Positions 8,191 to 15,877 of a stretch of DNA of 37,237 nt are shown piece by piece; positions within the stretch are counted from its first letter, which is position 1, and each line of letters starts with the position of its first letter. The stretch lies in the NCBI GenBank assembly GCA_024402135.1, contig JAKSJN010000019.1:1-37237 (forward strand), written 5' to 3'. The notes below the pieces were generated by a model that was not told the origin of the DNA, ran no database searches, and saw only the letters and a list, made by a program, of their open reading frames with translations. A program made the translations under genes and the position numbers. The DNA comes from Bacteroidales bacterium. Its GTDB lineage: Bacteria > Bacteroidota > Bacteroidia > Bacteroidales > UBA932.

Positions 8191-10287
8191 CTACTCGATG
8201 ATGCCGAGCTTGCGGAGGAGAGCCTCTGGCTCAGGGTCGTGGCCGCGGAAGTTGCGGTAGAGGACTGCCTCGTCCTGGCTGCTGCCCTTTGAGAGGATGT
8301 TTTCGCGGAATGAGTTTGCGACCTCCTTGCTGAAGATGCCCTTCTCGGTGAAGAGAGAGTAGGCGTCAGCCTCGAGCACCTCTGACCACTTGTATGAGTA
8401 GTATCCGGCGCTGTAGCCGCCGCTGAAGATGTGGCTGAATGCGGTGGAGATGCATGCTCCTGGGTCTGAAGCGATGACATTGGATGCCTTGAGGGCAGCC
8501 TTCTCATATGAGAGACAGTCCATGTCAGGCATCTGGCTGATGTTGTGCCATGCCATGTCGAGGATTCCGAACTGGAGCTGGCGTACCTGGAGGTAGCCTG
8601 AGAGATAGTTCTTGGTCTCGACGATCTTGTCGATGTACTCGGCAGGGAGAGCCTCGCCGGTCTGGTAGTGCTTTGCGAAACCATTGAGGTACTCAGGCTC
8701 GTATGCCCAGTTCTCCATGATCTGTGAAGGGAGCTCCACGAAGTCGCGGCTCACGCTGGTACCGGTCATTGATGCGTACTTGCCTTCCGCGAGCATGCCG
8801 TGGAGTGAGTGGCCGAACTCGTGGAGGAATGTGGTCAGCTCGTCATGGGTAAGGAGTGAAGGCTCCGAACCGGTAGGCTTGGTGAAGTTGGTGACGATGC
8901 TGATGAAAGGACGCTTCTCGACATCGTCGGCGCCGATGCTCTGCTCGCGGAATGAGGTCATCCACGCACCGCCGCGCTTGCTTGCACGAGGGAAGAAGTC
9001 AGCATAGAAGAGGGCCATGTGGCGACCTGATGCATCCTTTACATCATATACCTTCACGTCCTTGTGGTATCCAGGGATGTCCTTGCGCTCCTCGAACTGG
9101 AGTCCGTAGAGCTTGGTTGCGAGACCGAACACTGCGTCGATGCAGTCCTCAAGACGGAAGTAAGGCTTGAGAAGCTCGTCGTTGAACGAGTAGTTGGCAT
9201 CCTTGTACTTCTCGCTCCAGTAGCTCCAGTCCCATGCCTTGAGCTCGCTGTCCTCGAAACCGTTCTCCTTTGCATAGGCATAGATCTCGGCAACCTCCTT
9301 CCTTGCTACAGGGAGGGTAGGCTGGAGAAGCTTGTCAAGGAACTCTACGACATTGGCGCTGGTCTTTGACATCTTGTTCTCTACGCTGTAGTCAGCGTGG
9401 GTGGCATATCCGAGGATGTTCGCGATCTTGATTCGGAGATCGGCAATCTTGGTACATACACCGGTGTTGTCGAACTCTCCGCCGAGAGCCTTGCTGTTGT
9501 ATGCCTTCCAGATCTGCTCGCGGAGGTCGCGGCGTGAGCTGTACTTGAGGAAAGGAGAATAGCTTGGAGCGGACAGGTCGTATGCCCATCCCTCGAGGCC
9601 TCTTTCCTCCGCTGTGGCCTTGCCCATCGACTTTACGAACTCAGGGAGGCCTGCGAGATCTGCCTCGTCAGTCAGGTTGAGCACGTATGCGTTGGTTGCG
9701 GCGAGGACGTTCTTGGAGTACTCGAGCTGGAGGAGAGAGAGTTCCTCAACCCATGCGCTGTACTGCTTCTTTGCCTCGTCGTCGAGGTTTGCACCGCTGC
9801 GGACGAATGACTTGTAGCTGTCCTCAAGAAGCTTCATCTCTACAGGGTCGAGTCCGAGATTGTCCTTGTCTGCATATACGGCCTTGATGCGCTCGAAGAG
9901 AGGAGCGTTGAGGGACACGTACATCGAATACTCGGTCATGACAGGGGAGAGCTCCTCGGCGAGGGCCTGCATCTCGTCGTTGGAATCAGCCTCCATCAGG
10001 TTGTAGAAGATGGACGAAATGTCATTGAGCTTGCCACCGGCGCGCTCAAGTGCCTCGATGGTGTTTGCGAAGGTTGGAGCCTCGCTGTTTGAGGTGATGG
10101 CATCGATCTCTGCCTTTGCCTCCTCGATTGCTGCGAGGAATGCAGGTTTGTAATGCTCAGTCTTGATCTTGTCGAACTGTGGTGCACCGTAAGGGAGCGG
10201 TGACTCTACGAGAAGTGGATTCTCATTCATTGGAGTGCAAGAAAGCGCCACCGCACAAAGGGTGGCGCCGATAAGTGTTTTCTTCAT
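8191..10287 (-). CDS. dcp: M3-family peptidyl-dipeptidase, lipoprotein
   Basis: This is a zinc metallopeptidase of the M3 family (oligopeptidase A/Dcp type), which cleaves short peptides. The zinc motif HEFGH lies at about residues 489-493 (FLHEFGHSLHGML), followed by ELPSQIMENW, where the family places its third zinc ligand. The chosen start at 10287 gives a lipoprotein signal, MKKTLIGATLCAVALSC, with the cysteine at residue 17. An upstream in-frame extension would run into the neighbouring gene and has no signal peptide. The mature protein is therefore probably membrane-anchored outside the cytoplasm. Length is 698 residues, normal for the family. It is the last gene of a minus-strand operon, 8 nt after the aldo/keto reductase. 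Dcp is the best symbol, but substrate specificity is not shown. Confidence 0.9.
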   Translation of the reverse strand: MKKTLIGATLCAVALSCTPMNENPLLVESPLPYGAPQFDKIKTEHYKPAFLAAIEEAKAEIDAITSNSEAPTFANTIEALERAGGKLNDISSIFYNLMEADSNDEMQALAEELSPVMTEYSMYVSLNAPLFERIKAVYADKDNLGLDPVEMKLLEDSYKSFVRSGANLDDEAKKQYSAWVEELSLLQLEYSKNVLAATNAYVLNLTDEADLAGLPEFVKSMGKATAEERGLEGWAYDLSAPSYSPFLKYSSRRDLREQIWKAYNSKALGGEFDNTGVCTKIADLRIKIANILGYATHADYSVENKMSKTSANVVEFLDKLLQPTLPVARKEVAEIYAYAKENGFEDSELKAWDWSYWSEKYKDANYSFNDELLKPYFRLEDCIDAVFGLATKLYGLQFEERKDIPGYHKDVKVYDVKDASGRHMALFYADFFPRASKRGGAWMTSFREQSIGADDVEKRPFISIVTNFTKPTGSEPSLLTHDELTTFLHEFGHSLHGMLAEGKYASMTGTSVSRDFVELPSQIMENWAYEPEYLNGFAKHYQTGEALPAEYIDKIVETKNYLSGYLQVRQLQFGILDMAWHNISQMPDMDCLSYEKAALKASNVIASDPGACISTAFSHIFSGGYSAGYYSYKWSEVLEADAYSLFTEKGIFSKEVANSFRENILSKGSSQDEAVLYRNFRGHDPEPEALLRKLGIIE

Positions 10288-10295
10288 ATATAAGA

Positions 10296-11651
10296 TTAGA
10301 GTTTGTCCTGCTTGAGCTTCTCGACATATCTGTCGATCCTCTGGAGCTGCTGCGGTATCCTGATGTGCTGTGGGCAATGGGACATGCACTGGCCGCAGTT
10401 GATGCAGTGGTCTGCCTGGCGGACTGTGTCGATAGCCTTGCTGTAGCTTGTCAGGTACTTCTTCTTCAGTTCCTTGTAGTTTGCCTGCTCTGTGCTCTCG
10501 GCAATCTCTCCAGTGTTGATCGCGTTGTTGTAGTGGCGGAAGATGCCAGGGATGTCGATGCCGTAAGGGCAAGGCATGCAGTACTGGCAGCCGGTACATG
10601 GAACAAGCGGATAGTTGCGGATGAGGGAAGCCATGTCATCGAGAAGGGCGAACTCCTCGTCGTTGAGCGGCTTGAAGTGAAGATATGAACTGAGGTTGTC
10701 CTGGAGATGCTCCATATAGGTCATGCCGCTGAGGACAACGAATACTCCCGGATGTGAGCCTACGAAACGGAACGCCCATGAAGCGATGCTCTTTGATGGC
10801 TCGTGAGCCTTGAGAGCGTCAGCAATAGCGTTTGGAACGTTGCTGAGCTGGCCTCCGAGGAGCGGTTCCATGATGACAACAGGGATGTTGCGGCTTGTGA
10901 GCTCGTTGTACATGTGCTCGGCGTCGCACTCTCCTGCAGGATGATGCCAGTCAACGTAGTTCATCTGGATCTGTACGAAATCCCAGTGATACTGCTCGTG
11001 GGTTGCCATCATGCTGTCGAAACCTTCCTTGCTTCCGTGGAAAGAGAATCCAAGGTTGCGGATGCGGCCGGCCTCTCTCTCCTTGAGAAGGAAGTCGATC
11101 AGTCCGTTGTCGACGAATCTCTTCTTGAATCCGTCATAGTCAGGGAGGGAGTGGAGAAGATAGTAGTCAAGATGGTCAGTCTCGTAGTTGGCGAGAGAGG
11201 TCTTGTACATGTTGTAACCTGTCTCGAAGGAGGTGTCTCCGAAGTTCGAGAGCTTGGTTGCGATGTAGTAGCTGTCGCGCGGGTAGCGGAGGAGCGCCTT
11301 TGCGGTTGCACGCTCGCTCTGGCCCTGGAGATACACAGGAGCCGAGTCGAAATAGTTTACTCCGTGATTGTATGCGTAGTCGACAAGTTCATTGACACTG
11401 TTCTGGTCGATGATGTCCTTGCCGTTCTCGTCTTTGGTCATCTGCCAGCGCATGCAGCCGTAACCGAGGAGGCTGCACTTGTCGCCGGTGTTGGGATTGG
11501 TTCTGAGAGGCATCTCCTCTGGTCCGAGTTCCTCTGCGAGACCTGTGGTCTGTGCTCCCTTGGGACCGCATGCAACGGCTGCTCCGATAGCGACTGTGCC
11601 GGCTCCGGCGGTCTTGAGGAAGTCTCTTCTTGTGATATTCTTGCTTTCCAT
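10296..11651 (-). CDS. Tat-exported aldo/keto reductase with two ferredoxin-type motifs
   Basis: This 451-residue protein joins an aldo/keto reductase barrel to a C-terminal Fe-S region. The N-terminus carries a twin-arginine signal (TRRDFLK) followed by a hydrophobic stretch ending AAVAC, so it may be a Tat lipoprotein with lipidation at C28. The catalytic tetrad of the family is visible as D102, Y107, K133 and H167. The C-terminus has CTGCQYCMPCP (C352, C355, C358, C361) and CINCGQCMSHCP (C416, C419, C422, C426), consistent with two [4Fe-4S] clusters. Fe-S aldo/keto reductases of this kind are common in anaerobes; export is the less usual feature. It lies 4 nt after the polyferredoxin gene and 8 nt before dcp. 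The substrate is unknown. Confidence 0.88.
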   Translation of the reverse strand: MESKNITRRDFLKTAGAGTVAIGAAVACGPKGAQTTGLAEELGPEEMPLRTNPNTGDKCSLLGYGCMRWQMTKDENGKDIIDQNSVNELVDYAYNHGVNYFDSAPVYLQGQSERATAKALLRYPRDSYYIATKLSNFGDTSFETGYNMYKTSLANYETDHLDYYLLHSLPDYDGFKKRFVDNGLIDFLLKEREAGRIRNLGFSFHGSKEGFDSMMATHEQYHWDFVQIQMNYVDWHHPAGECDAEHMYNELTSRNIPVVIMEPLLGGQLSNVPNAIADALKAHEPSKSIASWAFRFVGSHPGVFVVLSGMTYMEHLQDNLSSYLHFKPLNDEEFALLDDMASLIRNYPLVPCTGCQYCMPCPYGIDIPGIFRHYNNAINTGEIAESTEQANYKELKKKYLTSYSKAIDTVRQADHCINCGQCMSHCPQHIRIPQQLQRIDRYVEKLKQDKL

Positions 11652-11655
11652 GATA

Positions 11656-13047
11656 CTAGTCGTTGATGTGGGTTGAAAGTCCGTCTACGTGAATTGCACT
11701 GAGTGGGCGTGCAGGGCAAAGGAACTCGCACTCGCCGCAGCCGATGCAGCGGTCCTCGATGACGGTAGGGATCTTTGGAGATCTAGGGTCATTCGCGTCC
11801 TTCGGAACCATGCGGATGGCGCCGGCAGGACAGTGGCGTGAACAGTTGCCGCAGCTTACTCCGTCAGTGTTGACTACACAGAGGTCGTAATTTACTGTAG
11901 CACGGCCGATATGGATAGCAGTCTTCTCTTCAGGGGTGATGGAAACGATCGCACCAGCAGGGCATACCTGTGAGCACTCTGAGCACTCAGGGCGGCAGAA
12001 ACCGTTCTCGTAACCCATCTGAGGCTGCATGAGGTGGCTGAGGTCGGTCGATGGACGGAGAACGCCGTTAGGACATGCGCTGACGCAGAGCTGGCATGCG
12101 GTACAGTGATCATAGAAGCTCTTCACGCTCTTTGATCCCGGAGGTACGAGTCTCTCGCTGCGCTCAGGGTTCTTCTTAGGAAGGACGTCCGCGAAACCAC
12201 CGTCAACCTTGGTCTGTGCCTTTGCCTCGATTGCTGAAGCGCCCGCGATGATGGCTCCGGCCATGAATGCCCTCTTGCCCTTGTCGACGTTCTCGGCAGG
12301 CTTCTCGGAAGCCTTTGCGTATGCGTTGCCGTACTTGATAGCGCCGAACTTGCAGTTCTCGAGACAGTCGCCGCAGGTTACACAGCGGCTGTAGTCGATC
12401 TTCCTGTTGTCAGAATCGATACATGATGCCTTGCACATCTTTTCGCAGCCGTGACAGCCCTTGCACTTGCTCTCGTCGATCATCGGACGGAAAATGCTGA
12501 AGCGCGCGATCCAGCTGAGGGTTGTGCCGACAGGGCAGATGGTGTTGCAGTATGTACGTCCGCCGAGCCATGCGAGCACGGTCACCACGAGACAGGTAAC
12601 ACCTGCGATCACTGGAACGATTACACCGTGAGGATGGAATATGCTGCCGACGATGCGTCCCCATGCGCTGTATGGTGCGAGGAGGGCGATGACTGCCTGG
12701 ATGCCGGCAATGAGGCAGATGATGTATGCTGCCAGGATGCCGTTGCGGAGCCACTTCTTCTCAGGAGAGAAGCTGAAGCGGCGCTTCTTGCCTTTGCGGA
12801 GAGAACTGATCTTGTTCACGATGTCCTGCCAGATACCCATAGGGCAGATGACTGAACAGTAGATACGGCCGAACACCAGGGTAAGGACGCAGAGCGCTGC
12901 GACTACCGCTACGTTCATGGCCAGAAGTGATGGAAGGAACTGGATCTTGGCCATCCATCCCCACCATTCGTGCCCAATGCCGACGAAGAGAAGGGTCACG
13001 CCGATGAACATGATGGCGGCCAGGATGATTCTGATTTTCTTTAACAT
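11656..13047 (-). CDS. NapH/NapG-like membrane polyferredoxin fusion
   Basis: This 463-residue protein looks like a quinol-oxidising NapH-type membrane protein joined to a NapG-like ferredoxin. Residues 1-185 hold four or five membrane helices and two CxxxCP motifs (C64/C68 and C167/C171), a NapH/NosR-type feature. Two ferredoxin motifs follow (C195-C205 and C222-C232). Residues 257-278 (KGKRAFMAGAIIAGASAIEA) are another hydrophobic segment that resembles a degenerate Tat signal. Four more cluster motifs come after it (from C315, C351, C390 and C434), giving six in total. The ATG at 13047 is chosen because it starts MLKKIRIILA directly before the first helix; only a TTG lies upstream. It heads the operon with the Fe-S reductase, to which it may pass electrons. 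Confidence 0.85.
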   Translation of the reverse strand: MLKKIRIILAAIMFIGVTLLFVGIGHEWWGWMAKIQFLPSLLAMNVAVVAALCVLTLVFGRIYCSVICPMGIWQDIVNKISSLRKGKKRRFSFSPEKKWLRNGILAAYIICLIAGIQAVIALLAPYSAWGRIVGSIFHPHGVIVPVIAGVTCLVVTVLAWLGGRTYCNTICPVGTTLSWIARFSIFRPMIDESKCKGCHGCEKMCKASCIDSDNRKIDYSRCVTCGDCLENCKFGAIKYGNAYAKASEKPAENVDKGKRAFMAGAIIAGASAIEAKAQTKVDGGFADVLPKKNPERSERLVPPGSKSVKSFYDHCTACQLCVSACPNGVLRPSTDLSHLMQPQMGYENGFCRPECSECSQVCPAGAIVSITPEEKTAIHIGRATVNYDLCVVNTDGVSCGNCSRHCPAGAIRMVPKDANDPRSPKIPTVIEDRCIGCGECEFLCPARPLSAIHVDGLSTHIND

Positions 13048-13074
13048 GACTCGGTTGTGTTTTTTATCAAACTG

Positions 13075-13082
13075 CAAATATA
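13075..13082 (-). promoter_or_regulatory. Candidate -7 promoter element of the minus-strand redox operon
   Basis: On the minus strand this reads TATATTTG, a full match to TAnnTTTG, about 28 nt before the ATG at 13047. No clear -33 TTTG is seen at the standard distance. The intergenic region 13083-13188 is AT-rich and separates two divergent transcription units. Confidence 0.45.
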
Positions 13083-13187
13083 GAAAGTGTTTCGCAATTA
13101 TCGCCTTATACCGTAGGTATATTGTCCTTATTTATGGCGTTGTATGAATTAGTCAGGCATTTCAAGGGGACTTCTCAATAAAATATA

Positions 13188-13204
13188 TTAACTTTGTAAG
13201 TTAA
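13188..13204 (+). promoter_or_regulatory. Candidate alaS promoter within a small inverted repeat
   Basis: TAACTTTG at 13189-13196 matches the TAnnTTTG -7 consensus. It is embedded in a 7-bp-arm inverted repeat, TTAACTT-TGT-AAGTTAA (13188-13204). A protein bound to the repeat would cover the promoter, but a dyad this short in AT-rich DNA can arise by chance. The predicted leader to the alaS ATG at 13235 is about 35 nt. No good -33 is visible. Confidence 0.45.
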
Positions 13205-13234
13205 AACGAATAAGAATAACAAAAACACAACATA

Positions 13235-15853
13235 ATGACTTCAAAGGAAATCCGCCAGAAGTTTCTGGACTTTTTTGCATCGAAGGGACATACCGTTGTA
13301 CCTTCGGCACCGATGGTCGTAAAGGGCGACCCGACACTTATGTTCACCAATGCCGGAATGAACCAGTTCAAGGACATATTCCTCGGCAACACTGCCAAGA
13401 AATACGACAGGGCAGCAGATTCGCAGAAGTGTCTCCGTGTCAGCGGCAAGCACAACGACCTCGAGGAAGTAGGACACGATACCTACCACCACACAATGTT
13501 CGAAATGCTCGGAAACTGGAGCTTCGGTGACTATTTCAAGACCGAGGCCATCGACTGGGCATGGGAACTTCTCACCGAGGTGTACGGCATCGACAAGAAC
13601 ATCCTCTACGCAACAGTATTCGAGGGTTCAGCCGAGGACGGAACTTCTCTTGACGAGGAGGCAAAGCAGGCATGGCTCAAGTACCTTCCAGAGGACCGCA
13701 TCCTCCTCGGAAACAAGCATGACAATTTCTGGGAGATGGGTGACACAGGTCCTTGCGGCCCTTGTTCGGAGATCCACGTGGACATCCGTACTCCGGAGGA
13801 GAAGGCAAGCGGAATCCCTGGCCGCGATCTCGTGAACAAGTCGGATCCGCATGTCATCGAAATCTGGAACATCGTGTTCATGCAGTACATGCGTATGGCT
13901 GACGGCCATCTCGAGAGTCTTCCTGCAAAGAACATCGACACCGGTATGGGCTTCGAGCGCCTCTGTGCCGTGCTCCAGGGCAAGAACTCAAACTACGACA
14001 CTGACGTGTTCTCAGGAATGCTCGGCAAGATCGGCGAGCTTTCAGGACACAAGTACGGTGAGGACCAGAAGACAGATGTTGCAATGCGTGTAATCGCAGA
14101 CCACATCCGTACAATCAGCTTTGCAATCGCTGACGGACAGCTTCCTTCAAATGCAAAGGCAGGTTATGTCATCCGCCGAATCCTCCGCCGCGCCGTACGT
14201 TACGGATACACCTTCCTCGGCTTCAACGAGCCTTTCCTTTGCAGACTCCTTCCTCAGCTCATCGCTGACATGGGAGAGGCATACCCTGAGCTTCCTGCAC
14301 AGCAGAGGCTCATCGAGAATGTCATCCGCGAGGAGGAAATGGCATTCCTCAAGACACTTGACCGCGGTATCTCTCTCATGGACGAGTATATGGCAAAGTC
14401 AAAGGAGACCAAGGTCATCGCAGGAGAAGACGCATTCAAGCTCTACGATACCTTCGGCTTCCCTATCGACCTCACAGAGCTCATCGCTACCGAGAACGGC
14501 TACACCGTCGACCTCGAAGGCTTCAAGGTTGAGCTCCAGAAGCAGAAGGACCGCGCTCGCAATGCAACTGCGAACGAATTCGGTGACTGGGTTGAATACC
14601 ATGCAGGCGAGAGCGAGTTCGTGGGATATGACAACACTACCGTCGAGGGTGCACAGCTTCTCAGACAGCGTCAGGTGAAGCAGAAGAACAAGGAGATGCT
14701 TCAGCTCGTATTCGACCAGACTCCATTCTATGGAGAGATGGGTGGTGAGGTCGGTGACACCGGCTACATCGTTTCCGAGAGCGGTGAGAAGATCGCCATC
14801 ACCAACACCGTGAAGGAGAACGGTCTTACAGTCCACATCGCAGAAAAGCTTCCTTCAGACCCTACCGAGGCATTCACCCTCGTCGTAGACGCTGAAAGAA
14901 GACAGAAGATTGCAAACAACCATACCTGTACCCACCTTCTTGACGAGGTGCTCCGCGAAGTCCTCGGAACACATGTAGAGCAGAAGGGTTCATTTGTATG
15001 CGACGGATATCTCCGTTTCGACTTCAGCCATTTCGAGAAACTCACCGAGGCTCAGGTCCGCGAGGTCGAGCATAAGGTGAACGCGCTTATCCGCGCCAAC
15101 TATCCGCTCGTGGAGAAGAGAGACGCTACCATGGACGAGGCAAAGGCAATGGGTGCAATCGCTCTCTTCGGCGAGAAGTACGGTGACCGCGTACGCGTAG
15201 TGAACTTCGGCCCTAGCACCGAGCTCTGCGGTGGATGTCATACTTCGGCAACCGGTAACATCGGCTACTTCCAGATCACCGGCGAGTCTGCAATCGCTGC
15301 AGGTATCCGCCGTATAGAGGCTGTTACAGGCGAGGCTGCTGAAAGCCATTCAGAGGCTGCTCAGGATGCACTCCGCGCAGCAAAGGCGTTCTTCAACAAC
15401 GTCCCTGACCTTACCGGCGCCATCCAGAAGCTCATCAACGAGAACGCAGAGTACAAGAAGATGGCTGATGAACTTGCCAAGCAGAAGGCTGCAGGCTTCG
15501 CACAGGAGCTCAAGAACATGGCCAAGGAGATCAATGGCATCAATGTCATCAGCTTCTGTCAGGCAGGTGCGAATTCCGCAATGCTCCGCGATGCGGCAAT
15601 GATGCTCCAGAAGGAACTCACCAACACCGCAGTCGTTGCTGCAATCGAGGCTGACGGCAAGCCGCAGCTTCTCGTGATGTACACAGCCGATCTCGTCGCT
15701 GCAGGAAAGAACGCTGGCAAGGATATCCGCGAGGGTGCCAAGTTCATCCAGGGCGGTGGCGGCGGCCAGCCTGGATTCGCAACTGCAGGCGGACGCAACG
15801 CCGAGGGTCTCAAGGAGGCTCTCGAGGCACTGACCGCTGCTGCTGCAAAATAA
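13235..15853 (+). CDS. alaS: Alanyl-tRNA synthetase
   Basis: This enzyme charges tRNA-Ala with alanine and edits mischarged Ser and Gly. The N-terminal class II catalytic domain begins [20 protein letters not shown] and includes [16 protein letters not shown]. The editing domain has the zinc site HTCTH (H563, H567) and CGGCH (C665, C668, H669). The C-terminal DHHA1 region contains [16 protein letters not shown]. The 872 residues match the family. It is the first gene of a long plus-strand run, and the next start codon lies 24 nt downstream. Confidence 0.98.
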   Translation: MTSKEIRQKFLDFFASKGHTVVPSAPMVVKGDPTLMFTNAGMNQFKDIFLGNTAKKYDRAADSQKCLRVSGKHNDLEEVGHDTYHHTMFEMLGNWSFGDYFKTEAIDWAWELLTEVYGIDKNILYATVFEGSAEDGTSLDEEAKQAWLKYLPEDRILLGNKHDNFWEMGDTGPCGPCSEIHVDIRTPEEKASGIPGRDLVNKSDPHVIEIWNIVFMQYMRMADGHLESLPAKNIDTGMGFERLCAVLQGKNSNYDTDVFSGMLGKIGELSGHKYGEDQKTDVAMRVIADHIRTISFAIADGQLPSNAKAGYVIRRILRRAVRYGYTFLGFNEPFLCRLLPQLIADMGEAYPELPAQQRLIENVIREEEMAFLKTLDRGISLMDEYMAKSKETKVIAGEDAFKLYDTFGFPIDLTELIATENGYTVDLEGFKVELQKQKDRARNATANEFGDWVEYHAGESEFVGYDNTTVEGAQLLRQRQVKQKNKEMLQLVFDQTPFYGEMGGEVGDTGYIVSESGEKIAITNTVKENGLTVHIAEKLPSDPTEAFTLVVDAERRQKIANNHTCTHLLDEVLREVLGTHVEQKGSFVCDGYLRFDFSHFEKLTEAQVREVEHKVNALIRANYPLVEKRDATMDEAKAMGAIALFGEKYGDRVRVVNFGPSTELCGGCHTSATGNIGYFQITGESAIAAGIRRIEAVTGEAAESHSEAAQDALRAAKAFFNNVPDLTGAIQKLINENAEYKKMADELAKQKAAGFAQELKNMAKEINGINVISFCQAGANSAMLRDAAMMLQKELTNTAVVAAIEADGKPQLLVMYTADLVAAGKNAGKDIREGAKFIQGGGGGQPGFATAGGRNAEGLKEALEALTAAAAK

Positions 15854-15877
15854 ATCCATTCATAGGACTGCATCAAC

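Noticed and set aside
10288-10599. In-frame upstream extension of the M3 peptidase to a start at 10599
   Set aside because: It would overlap the end of the aldo/keto reductase gene and bury the clear lipoprotein signal that begins at 10287.
10803-11666. Plus-strand 287-codon open frame opposite the aldo/keto reductase
   Set aside because: It is the antisense of a well-supported gene with catalytic tetrad and cluster motifs; the translated product shows no family features.
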